Assembly (NCBI GenBank): GCA_038237665.1
Contig: JBBRYK010000096.1
Coordinates: 1-9,231, forward strand
Length of the DNA stretch: 9,231 nt
Source: JBBRYK01 sp038237665
GTDB taxonomy: Bacteria; Actinomycetota; Thermoleophilia; Gaiellales; Gaiellaceae
Direction: 5' to 3'
Under the pieces are notes generated by a model. That model had not been told where the DNA came from and ran no database searches. It saw nothing but the letters and a program-made list of their open reading frames with translations. The position numbers and the translations under genes were made by a program. Position 1 is the first letter of the stretch; each line of letters opens with the position of its first letter. Positions 1-5,591 of the stretch are shown piece after piece.

Positions 1-9
1 GATCGGTGC

Positions 10-144
10 GTGGTCGAGAAGGTCTCGCTCGGCGGGCTCCCGGTCGGCGGGAACGAGCCGCTCATCTCCTCGGCGGTCCGGTGGGGCGACCTGCTCTTCC
101 TCTCGGGCCGCGCCCCGCTCGACCCGACGACGATGGAGGTGCGA
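10..144 (+). pseudogene. RidA (YjgF/UK114) family 5' fragment
   Basis: Intact RidA proteins (about 130 residues) hydrolyse reactive 2-imino acids to 2-keto acids. A frame opening with GTG at 10 encodes about 45 residues that read as a RidA N-terminus, including the typical segment AVRWGDLLFLSGRAPLDP followed by TTMEV. After base 144 this frame loses all resemblance to the family, and by about base 150 a DAO-family sequence has begun in another frame. Roughly two thirds of the protein, including the C-terminal active-site Arg region, is therefore missing. RidA and amino-acid oxidases act in sequence (the oxidase makes the imine that RidA hydrolyses), so the two genes were probably neighbours before a deletion joined them. 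The start lies close to the window edge, so an upstream extension cannot be excluded. Confidence 0.6.
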
Positions 145-149
145 CCGCC

Positions 150-712
150 GACGCTGGAACCGCCGAGAAGGTGCTGCGAGGGCTTCAGGGGATGCGGAGC
201 CACGGCTACGTGCTGCCGGACCGGCTGCTCGACGCGCAGGAGCTGCGAGAGCTCGAGCCCTCGCTCTCCTCCAAGGTGACCGCCGGGTTCCACATGGACG
301 AGCAGTGGCACGTGCGCGCGGACACCCTCGTGGCAGGTCTGGCGGCTCGGCTCAGCCGCGACGGCGTGCAGATCGAGGAGCAGAAGCCGGTGACCGGATT
401 CGACACGGCCGAAGGACGGTTGCGCGCGGGTCCGGACCGCGGACGGGGACTACGCCAGGGACGCGTTCGTGCTGGCAGCGGGATCGTGGACGCAGCCGCT
501 CGCGCGCACACTCGGCATCGGCTTCCCGATGCAGGGCACCGCAGTTCCGAAACCTGTTCGTGGCGACGGGCTATTCGATGCTCGGGATGACCCTCGGCGC
601 GCCCGCAGCGGAGGCGATCAGCGAGTTCGTCGTCTCCGGCGAGCGGCCGGCTCTGCTGGAGCCGTTCCGGATCAACCGCTTCGGGCTCTCGCGCCGGCGG
701 GTCGTGGCCTAA
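150..712 (+). pseudogene. DAO-family FAD amino-acid oxidase/dehydrogenase remnant
   Basis: Three blocks in three frames together resemble a FAD-dependent D-amino-acid dehydrogenase/glycine oxidase. Block A (about 150-428) holds the substrate-domain region with LPDRLLDAQELRELEPSL and the MDEQWHVRADTLVAGL segment. At about 429 one extra base shifts the frame to block B (430-537), with VRTADGDYARDAFVLAAGSW, a typical FAD-domain strand. At about 538-547 the sequence jumps to block C (548-712), with NLFVATGYSMLGMTLGAPAA and the LEPFRINRF C-terminus ending in TAA. The N-terminal GxGxxG nucleotide-binding motif and an estimated 130 residues between blocks B and C are absent. No single ORF can yield an enzyme, so this is a decayed gene. 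Its stop overlaps the stop of the convergent VOC gene by three bases. Confidence 0.75.
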
Positions 713-1137
713 CCCGGTCTCCGGCCGGCGTCCTCGTCGGCTCGGAACTCGGTGCACTCGATCCGGACACCATGAGGCGCCGGGCCCGGGACGAAGGACG
801 AGATCCTGCCGCGCCCGCTGCCCTGCACCGGCGCCGGCGCCCCGTCGGCCGCGAAAGCCGCCGCCGCCGCGAGGGGATCGTCGACACCGAAGCACACATG
901 GTGCAGCCCCTCCCCGTGAGCCGCCATCCATCGTCCGAGCTCACCGTCCGGCTCGAGCGGCTCGACGAGCTGGACGAAGGCGTTGCCGGCATCGAGATAC
1001 GTGAGCCGCACGCGCGGCGTCTCGAGCTCCTCCGAGTGCACGACCTCGAGCCCGAGCTTCGTCCCGAAGTGCGCGAGCGCCTCGTCGGTGTCGCGAACGA
1101 CCACGGCCACATGGTCGAGCCGGCGGATCTGAGTCAT
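709..1137 (-). CDS. VOC superfamily (glyoxalase/methylmalonyl-CoA epimerase-like) protein
   Basis: This 142-residue cytosolic protein has two vicinal-oxygen-chelate repeats. The N-terminal RRLDHVAVVVRDTDEALAHF and the second-repeat GEGLHHVCFGVDD are typical of methylmalonyl-CoA epimerases and lactoylglutathione lyases. Candidate metal ligands are His9, Gln56 (or Glu59), His79/80 and Glu127, a near-standard set for the epimerase branch, so an active divalent-metal enzyme is likely. Its substrate cannot be read from sequence. The ATG at 1137 overlaps the TGA of the upstream GntR gene as ATGA, implying translational coupling and co-regulation. It is the last gene of an operon headed by L-rhamnonate dehydratase, so a step on a sugar-acid or its keto/aldehyde product is plausible, but that is inference. 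The TAG stop overlaps the stop of the convergent DAO remnant. Confidence 0.85.
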   Translation of the reverse strand: MTQIRRLDHVAVVVRDTDEALAHFGTKLGLEVVHSEELETPRVRLTYLDAGNAFVQLVEPLEPDGELGRWMAAHGEGLHHVCFGVDDPLAAAAAFAADGAPAPVQGSGRGRISSFVPGPAPHGVRIECTEFRADEDAGRRPG

Positions 1138-1877
1138 CCGGCGCCGTCTGTGCGGTGCGCGTCGAGCCAGTGCTGCTCGACGTTGTCCAGGTGGCGGCGC
1201 ATGGCCTCGCGCGCGCCCTCGCGGTCGCTTGCCTCCACTCCCGCCAGAATGTCGCGATGCGAGCGAAGGGCGTCCGCGGCGGCGCTCGACCTGCGCAGGT
1301 TGTCCCGTCTGACCGCGAGCAACGATTCGCCGATGGAATCGAGCAAGAGCAGGTAGAGATCGTTGTCGGTCGAGCGAGCGAGCTCCCGGTGGAACTCGAG
1401 ATCGAGACTGGACGCCGTCTCGACGTCGCCGCGTGCAACGCACTTCTCCATCCGTTCGCAGATCTCACGCAAGCGCGTCGCGTGCTCCTCGCCGGCACGC
1501 TCGGCCGCGAGCCCGGCGATCTCGATCTCGAGCAGCTTGCGCACCTCGTGCACCTGTGGGTACTCGAGCGCGCCGCCGCGGAGGTAGAGGCCGATCGACT
1601 CGCTGACGGCTGCGGCGTCGACAGCGGCGACTCGCAGGCCGCTGCCGGTGCGAACGGCGATGATCCCTTTTGCGGCCAGCGCCCGAACGGCCTCTCTGAC
1701 CACCGTGCGGGAGACGCCGAACTGCTCGCCGAGCTCACGCTCGGACGGAAGCCGCGCCCCAGGCTCGAGCCCCTGGTTCACGATCGTCTCGAGCAGCAGC
1801 TCTGCGACCTTGTCGGACAGACGCGGCTCACGCGCGATCCGCGGAAACATGGCCTCGGACGATTTGGTGCCCGCCAC
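1134..1877 (-). CDS. GntR family regulator, FadR/FCD subfamily
   Basis: A DNA-binding transcription factor of about 247 residues. The N-terminal winged helix (about residues 18-86) contains the classic LPSERELGEQFGVSRTVVRE recognition segment and a wing ending TGSGLRV. The rest is an all-helical FCD effector domain with the usual metal/ligand residues: Asp159 and His163 (DLEFHREL), His207 (SHRDIL) and His229 (RRHLDN). FCD regulators commonly sense sugar acids or other carboxylates, which fits the adjacent rhamnonate dehydratase. I chose GTG at 1877 because GAGAGG lies 11 nt upstream. An ATG at 1934 gives an unconserved extension overlapping rhmD with no ribosome site, and an ATG at 1850 is also possible. 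It lies 43 bp downstream of rhmD and couples to the VOC gene by ATGA. Autoregulation and control of the rhmD/denD divergon are likely but not shown. Confidence 0.9.
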   Translation of the reverse strand: MAGTKSSEAMFPRIAREPRLSDKVAELLLETIVNQGLEPGARLPSERELGEQFGVSRTVVREAVRALAAKGIIAVRTGSGLRVAAVDAAAVSESIGLYLRGGALEYPQVHEVRKLLEIEIAGLAAERAGEEHATRLREICERMEKCVARGDVETASSLDLEFHRELARSTDNDLYLLLLDSIGESLLAVRRDNLRRSSAAADALRSHRDILAGVEASDREGAREAMRRHLDNVEQHWLDAHRTDGAG

Positions 1878-1888
1878 GGCGTGTCCAT

Positions 1889-1894
1889 CCTCTC
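1889..1894 (-). promoter_or_regulatory. Ribosome-binding site for the GntR gene
   Basis: GAGAGG on the minus strand lies 11 nt before the GTG at 1877. The spacing is slightly long, but this is the only purine-rich element near any in-frame start, so it decides the start choice. Confidence 0.4.
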
Positions 1895-1920
1895 GAGGAT
1901 CGCGAAGGGTCCGACCGATC

Positions 1921-3126
1921 TTATGCCATGCCATCCGACCGATTGAAGGGGCGATCGAACGAGAGCGTGCGATCGAGCTCGACGCCGAAGCCCGGTCTGT
2001 CGGGGAGCGCTAGCCGGCCGTTCTCGGGGACAGGCTCGTTGACGAACAGGGGCTTGAACATCGGCACGACCTCGCCCGCGTCTGGCGCCATCATCAGGAA
2101 CTCGGCGAACGGCGTTGACGGCCTCGTGACGACGAAGTGATAGCTATAGACGCTCGACCCGTGTGGGATCACGGCCACGCCGTGCACATCAGCGTAGGCG
2201 GCGATCTTCAGGAGCTCGGTCAGTCCACCGCACCAGCCCACGTCCGGCTGGACGATGTCGCAGCAGCCCATGTCGATCAGCATTCGGAAGCCGTGCCGGC
2301 CGGCCTCGTGCTCGCCGGTCGAGATCTGCAGCCCGGGCGGCGCCCGGCGCCGAAGCTCGGCGTAGCCCCAGTAATCGTCCGGAGGGAGCGCCTCCTCGAG
2401 CCACTTGAAGCCGTACGGGCGGAGGCCCTCGGCCAGCCGAACGGCGTACGGGAGGTCAAGCGACATCCAGCAGTCGTAGGCGAGGAAGAAGTCGCCGCCC
2501 ACCGCCGCACGAGCAGCCTCCGCACGCTCCAGGTTCCGGCGCAGACCCTGTTCGCCCTCGGACGGCCCGTGGACGAGCGGGAGCTTGCCGCCGACGAACC
2601 CGAGCTCTTTCGCACGCTCGGGTCGCGGGCCGGTCGCGTAGAACTCGATTTCGTCGCGGACGGCCCCGCCGATCAGCGCGGAGACAGGCTCGCCCCGCAG
2701 CTTGCCCAGTAGGTCCCAGAGCGCCAGATCGACCGCGGAGATCGCGTTCACAGCCAGCCCCTTGCGCCCGTAGAAGAGCGTGGAGCACCAGAGCTGGTCC
2801 CAGATCAGCTCGATGCGGCGCGGGTCACGGTCGACGAGGAAGCGGGACAGGTGCCGCTCCACGAGCCAGCACGCCGGCGGGCCGCCGGTCGAGACCCCGA
2901 CGCCGATCTCCCCGGAATCGGCCTCGACCTCGACGACAAACGACCCGAGGACGTTCAGCCCGAATGACGAGCGCGTGCTCCGGTACTCCGGGTAGCGGCT
3001 CATCGGCGTCGCGATCTGGCCGTCGATCCAGTGACCCGACGGCTGGTCGTGGTAGTCGGCGCCGGCCCCGGCGAGCACGAGGGCGCGGACGTCGGCGATA
3101 CGCGGGCGGCTGGTCAAGGTGGCCAA
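1921..3126 (-). CDS. rhmD: L-rhamnonate dehydratase
   Basis: This 401-residue enolase-superfamily enzyme removes water from L-rhamnonate to give 2-keto-3-deoxy-L-rhamnonate (EC 4.2.1.90) in the non-phosphorylative L-rhamnose pathway. As I recall it, E. coli RhmD aligns almost end to end: GADYHDQ, HWIDGQIATPMS, SFGLNVLG, GGAVRDEIEFYATG, QPDVGWCGGLT, PHGSSVYSYH and NEPVPENGR. Mg ligands are Asp218, Glu244 and Glu272. His322 with Asp295 forms the usual His-Asp catalytic dyad, and His32 sits in the specificity loop. I chose TTG at 3126 because AGGGGG lies 5 nt upstream and the resulting length matches the family. The frame stays open upstream to 3561, but that part is antisense to denD and unconserved. 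Related activities (L-mannonate, L-lyxonate) are possible. It heads the operon with the GntR and VOC genes. Confidence 0.93.
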   Translation of the reverse strand: MATLTSRPRIADVRALVLAGAGADYHDQPSGHWIDGQIATPMSRYPEYRSTRSSFGLNVLGSFVVEVEADSGEIGVGVSTGGPPACWLVERHLSRFLVDRDPRRIELIWDQLWCSTLFYGRKGLAVNAISAVDLALWDLLGKLRGEPVSALIGGAVRDEIEFYATGPRPERAKELGFVGGKLPLVHGPSEGEQGLRRNLERAEAARAAVGGDFFLAYDCWMSLDLPYAVRLAEGLRPYGFKWLEEALPPDDYWGYAELRRRAPPGLQISTGEHEAGRHGFRMLIDMGCCDIVQPDVGWCGGLTELLKIAAYADVHGVAVIPHGSSVYSYHFVVTRPSTPFAEFLMMAPDAGEVVPMFKPLFVNEPVPENGRLALPDRPGFGVELDRTLSFDRPFNRSDGMA

Positions 3127-3131
3127 CCTTG
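3115..3131. promoter_or_regulatory. Inverted repeat over the rhmD start; candidate operator
   Basis: CAAGGT (3115-3120) and ACCTTG (3126-3131) form a perfect 6-bp inverted repeat separated by 5 bp, 17 bp overall, covering the rhmD TTG codon. It lies next to the 40-bp intergenic gap of the rhmD/denD divergon, where a GntR-type dimer could act on either gene. Short repeats of this kind do occur by chance, and it does not match a clear FadR-type consensus. Confidence 0.25.
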
Positions 3132-3137
3132 CCCCCT
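3132..3137 (-). promoter_or_regulatory. Shine-Dalgarno site for rhmD
   Basis: AGGGGG on the minus strand, 5 nt before the TTG at 3126, is one of the stronger Shine-Dalgarno-like elements in the window. It supports a non-ATG start at the position where similarity to known L-rhamnonate dehydratases begins. Confidence 0.55.
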
Positions 3138-3166
3138 GGGCTTCGCGGATGCAACAGTCGCCGGAC

Positions 3167-4111
3167 ATGAACGTGGTCATCACCGGCGGGCTCGGCTTCA
3201 TCGGCCTCGCGCTGGCGCGGCGGCTTGCGGCGACTGACGACGTCCAGAGCCTGACACTGTTCGACGTTGCCCCCGCGCCCGTGGCGCCGCCCGAGGGAGC
3301 CGAGGTCGTGATCGGCGACGTCTGCGACGCGGAGCTCGTGCGCAGGCTGGTCGACCGCGACGACCTGGTCGTCTTCCACCTCGCCTCGATCGTCAGCGCC
3401 GGCGGCGAGCGCGACTTCGACCTGGCGATGCGGGTGAACCTGGACGGCGGGCGCAACGTGTTCGAGGCGTGCCGGGCGACCGGGAAGGCGCCGCGGCTCT
3501 TGTTCGCGAGCACGCTCGCCGTGTTCGGCGGGTCAGCGATGCCCGAGACCGTCTCGGACACGACCCGGCCCGGGCCACAGACGACCTACGGTGCGACGAA
3601 GGCTGCGTGCGAGCTGCTCGTCAACGACTACACCCGAAAGGGCTTTTTTCGGGGGCGCACGGCCCGCCTGCCCACGGTGATCGTTCGCCCCGGCCGCCCA
3701 AATGCGGCGGCGTCGAGCTTCGCGAGCGCCGTGTTCCGCGAGCCGCTGGCAGGCCGCGACTACGACCTGCCCGTGCCGCTCGACACACGAGTGCCGATCA
3801 TCGGCGTCCGCACGGTCGTCGACTGCCTCGTGCAGCTGGTCGAGCTCGACGGAGGACTGGGCGACGACCGCACCCTCAACCTGCCCAGCCTGTCCGTGAC
3901 GGTCGGAGAGATGGTCGAGAGCGTCCGCCGGGTCGGCAACGCGAGGGGCCTCACCGTCGGCCGAATCGAGGTCCGAGAGGACCCTGCCGTCGTCGAGATC
4001 GTCCGGACCTGGCCTCGCTACGCCTCGGCCGAGCGAGCCCTCGGCCTGGGACTGCCGCAGGATGGCGACGTCGACGAGATCGTTGTGGACTATCTGGCCG
4101 ATCGGTCCTAG
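3167..4111 (+). CDS. denD: D-erythronate dehydrogenase-like NAD-dependent SDR
   Basis: A 314-residue extended short-chain dehydrogenase/reductase. The N-terminal TGGLGFIG (6-13) and the acidic LFDVA (Asp33) form a Rossmann site preferring NAD. Catalytic residues are Ser115 (FASTLAVFG) and Tyr141-xxx-Lys145 (TTYGATKAA). The segments LLVNDYTRKGF, VIVRPGRPNAAASSFASAVF, REPLAGRDYDLPVP and NLPSLSVTVGEMV are hallmarks of DenD proteins, which oxidise D-erythronate to 2-keto-D-erythronate (EC 1.1.1.410). Assignment below the DenD/UxaC-neighbour SDR group rests on memory of these motifs. I prefer ATG at 3167; in-frame GTG 3119 and ATG 3149 have no better ribosome site and would invade the rhmD start. 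No Shine-Dalgarno is visible, so translation may be leaderless. It diverges from rhmD across 40 bp, suggesting shared control in sugar-acid catabolism. Confidence 0.85.
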   Translation: MNVVITGGLGFIGLALARRLAATDDVQSLTLFDVAPAPVAPPEGAEVVIGDVCDAELVRRLVDRDDLVVFHLASIVSAGGERDFDLAMRVNLDGGRNVFEACRATGKAPRLLFASTLAVFGGSAMPETVSDTTRPGPQTTYGATKAACELLVNDYTRKGFFRGRTARLPTVIVRPGRPNAAASSFASAVFREPLAGRDYDLPVPLDTRVPIIGVRTVVDCLVQLVELDGGLGDDRTLNLPSLSVTVGEMVESVRRVGNARGLTVGRIEVREDPAVVEIVRTWPRYASAERALGLGLPQDGDVDEIVVDYLADRS

Positions 4112-4194
4112 CTCCTAGCCCCGGTTATGTAGACGGGGTCGGTACATCAGCTGTTGGATCGAGCCGCTCCTGCCATGGCCACCGCCCGTCTAGT

Positions 4195-4211
4195 TCGCTC
4201 GGACCGAGCGA
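4195..4211. terminator. Palindrome between convergent genes; terminator-like hairpin
   Basis: TCGCTCGG and CCGAGCGA flank a single A in a perfect 8+1+8 inverted repeat; as RNA it would form at least a 6-bp stem with a 5-nt loop. It sits between the stops of denD (4111) and the globin gene (4253), where a bidirectional terminator is expected. There is no T-tract. A weaker hairpin (CCCCG 4119-4123, CGGGG 4134-4138) directly follows denD. Confidence 0.35.
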
Positions 4212-4252
4212 CGACGACCGAAGGTTTGAAGGCGCCTGCCCTCAAATCGCAA

Positions 4253-4678
4253 CTAGGAGGAATATCCCTCAGTCACCTCGCCCTTGTGTGCGGCAAACGC
4301 AGCTAGAACCTCTTCCTTCTCCCGTTCGGGCACCTTGAAGGAGTCGAGCGATCGCCCAAGTTCAGCCGCGACTTCATCGAACTCGGCCGGAGAAATCTTC
4401 AGCTCCCGATGAGCTACTTCCAGGCCGAGAGGAGTACTGCCCGGTTTCGTCGCCGCATATTCGAAGGGTCCACCGGAAACGTTGCAGACCCACAGGGTGC
4501 GCATGAATTTAAGCCCCGGAAGTCTGCCCAGATTGTTGGTGTGCCATTCACGGAGGGCAGGGTTCTCCGACCTCTGGCCGACGATCGGGTTACGCACAAC
4601 CGCGTCACTAAAGTGGTCAACCACGGCTGCAATGGCAAACGCGCCACCCAGCCTTTCGTAGAGACTCGCCTCCGTCAT
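4253..4678 (-). CDS. Truncated haemoglobin, group 1-like
   Basis: A 141-residue 2-on-2 haem protein. The opening SLYERLGGAFAIAAVVDHF is the trHb signature, and His90 in GLEVAHRELKIS is the proximal (F8) haem ligand. Such globins bind O2 or NO and commonly serve in NO detoxification or oxygen handling in the cytosol. Two features are unusual. First, the position after the conserved Phe of helix B (VVDHFS) is Ser24 where most group-1 proteins carry the haem-pocket Tyr (B10). Second, the GGPFEYAATKPGSTPLGLE stretch before the F helix is several residues longer than usual. ATG 4678 has AGGAG 7 nt upstream. Sampled GC is about 57% (4261-4380) versus about 72% in denD (3721-3840), suggesting transfer. 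It is convergent with denD and apparently monocistronic apart from a tiny overlapping upstream ORF. Confidence 0.9.
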   Translation of the reverse strand: MTEASLYERLGGAFAIAAVVDHFSDAVVRNPIVGQRSENPALREWHTNNLGRLPGLKFMRTLWVCNVSGGPFEYAATKPGSTPLGLEVAHRELKISPAEFDEVAAELGRSLDSFKVPEREKEEVLAAFAAHKGEVTEGYSS

Positions 4679-4722
4679 AGTTGGCTCCTAGGCAAATCCT
4701 GAATGCGTCCCACAAGGATCAT
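4675..4722 (-). CDS. Possible 15-codon ORF coupled to the globin gene
   Basis: An ATG at 4722 is preceded by AAGGAG with a 6-nt spacer. It opens a 15-residue frame (MILVGRIQDLPRSQL) whose TGA overlaps the globin ATG as ATGA. The globin's own AGGAG lies inside this ORF, so ribosomes finishing it could re-initiate on the globin. The same frame is open upstream to another ATG at 4920 (GGAGG, 7-nt spacer) except for one in-frame TGA at 4858-4860. It could be a leader ORF, the tail of a decayed gene, or chance. No homologue is recognised. Confidence 0.3.
   Translation of the reverse strand: MILVGRIQDLPRSQL
4686..4690 (-). promoter_or_regulatory. Shine-Dalgarno site for the truncated haemoglobin
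   Basis: AGGAG on the minus strand, 7 nt before the ATG at 4678. Good spacing fixes the globin start. Confidence 0.6.
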
Positions 4723-5148
4723 TGCTGGCTCCTTCAGTCGGTCGGAGACACTTCGCGCACCAACCACTACGCCGAACCGCTTAGCTCGGATTGCACTCGC
4801 TCGGCAAGCTCCGTGGAGGCGGAGTTGAAAAGCCCTCGTCAGGATGCGCGAAGAGGCTCATGCGATCTCCTTGGCAGACGGCGTGTTCGAAAGCTTCGGT
4901 GCGGCGATCCGACTTGCCATTCCTCAACCTCCACCGCTCGACATCAACCGCCGACCGGGTCTTGGTCGACCATTGCTCCGGCCGTTTGATGAGGGCGGAT
5001 CTTCCGCGACACCGGCTCTGAGGCGCGCGTACGCAACTCGCGAGGGCCAGTTGGTAAGGCCCTGGCGACGGGACACGTCAGCACCGATCGGCGAAGCCGC
5101 CTCCCCCGGCCTCGAGCAGGGGCCGGAAGGCACCGCGGCTACTGGCGC
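4723..5148. other. About 430 bp without a confident gene
   Basis: No recognisable protein or RNA is seen. On the minus strand, short frames follow one another: ATG 4920 with GGAGG (7-nt spacer) gives 20 codons; its TGA overlaps an ATG at 4861 as ATGA, opening 26 more codons. A third frame in 4785-4845 reads LFNSASTELAERVQSEL, which looks protein-like. A frame switch at the TTTT run near 4828-4831 would join the last two. This could be a decayed small gene upstream of the globin, or chance. The plus-strand frame that runs into the USP-like gene shows no conserved sequence before 5165. Confidence 0.35.
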
Positions 5149-5154
5149 TAGTCT
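5149..5154 (+). promoter_or_regulatory. TANNNT -10 box, leaderless-type start
   Basis: TAGTCT ends 10 nt before the GTG at 5165, so transcription would begin at or next to the start codon. No Shine-Dalgarno precedes that GTG, consistent with leaderless translation, which is common in high-GC actinobacteria. No clear -35 hexamer is seen. Confidence 0.4.
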
Positions 5155-5164
5155 GGTCCACCTC

Positions 5165-5572
5165 GTGCCCCGTCGCTTGCTCGTCGTCGCCACCGCATCC
5201 GTTCCGGAGAACGAGCTGCGCGCGGTCGTCCGTGCGCATGCTGGCGAAGACGCGGAGCTACTCGTCGTCGCCCCGGCCTCCGACATCTCGAGGCTCGACT
5301 GGCTCACAAACGCCGAGGACGACGCTCGCGCCGAGGCGGCGCAGCGGGCCGAGGAGATTGCGGAGGCGGCTCCGACCGGCAAGGTCGAGTTCCGTGTCGG
5401 GGACTCCGACCCGGTCAAAGCGATCGAGGACGCCCTACGCACCTTCCCCGCGGATGAGCTGATCGTCGTCACTCGCCCCGACGAGGACGCCGCGTGGCTC
5501 GAAGAGGGAAGCGGTGAGACCGCGCAGAGCCGCTTCTCACTACCGGTCACGCACCTCACCGTCGAGGACTAG
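5165..5572 (+). CDS. Small USP-like alpha/beta protein
   Basis: A 135-residue acidic protein with a universal-stress-protein-like pattern. It has a strand RRLLVVATA at residues 3-11, a helix ENELRAVVRAHAGED, a strand AELLVVAPA, an acidic charged helix at about 50-70 (AEDDARAEAAQRAEEIAEA), then VGDSDPVKAIEDALRTF and the strand ADELIVVTRP. The C-terminus ends in a short strand, LPVTHLTVED. The USP nucleotide-binding motif (G-2x-G-9x-G-S/T) is absent, so ATP binding is unlikely. The length and the GDxDPxxAIEDALRTFPADE block match an uncharacterised family that I associate with Thermoleophilia; the function is unknown. GTG 5165 begins exactly at the conserved PRRLLVV start; the open frame upstream to 4844 is not conserved. 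It is a single-gene unit, followed directly by a gene remnant. Confidence 0.75.
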   Translation: MPRRLLVVATASVPENELRAVVRAHAGEDAELLVVAPASDISRLDWLTNAEDDARAEAAQRAEEIAEAAPTGKVEFRVGDSDPVKAIEDALRTFPADELIVVTRPDEDAAWLEEGSGETAQSRFSLPVTHLTVED

Positions 5573-5591
5573 CGCCGCCCATCTGGCCTGG

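Noticed and set aside
206..931. Long minus-strand open frame over the DAO remnant
   Set aside because: Arg/Pro/Gly-rich composition with no family motifs; it is antisense to clear DAO sequence.
469..1356. Long plus-strand frame beginning with real DAO sequence
   Set aside because: Only the first few codons belong to DAO block B; from about 538 on it reads through unrelated DNA antisense to the VOC and GntR genes.
1155..1946. 263-codon plus-strand open frame
   Set aside because: Exact antisense of the GntR gene, which has clear winged-helix and FCD motifs.
3127..3561. N-terminal extension of rhmD to an ATG at 3561
   Set aside because: It would add about 145 unconserved Arg/Ser-rich residues antisense to denD; family length and ribosome site support 3126.
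4844..5164. N-terminal extension of the USP-like gene to an ATG at 4844
   Set aside because: No conserved sequence before 5165; the -10 box at 5149-5154 also argues for the short form.
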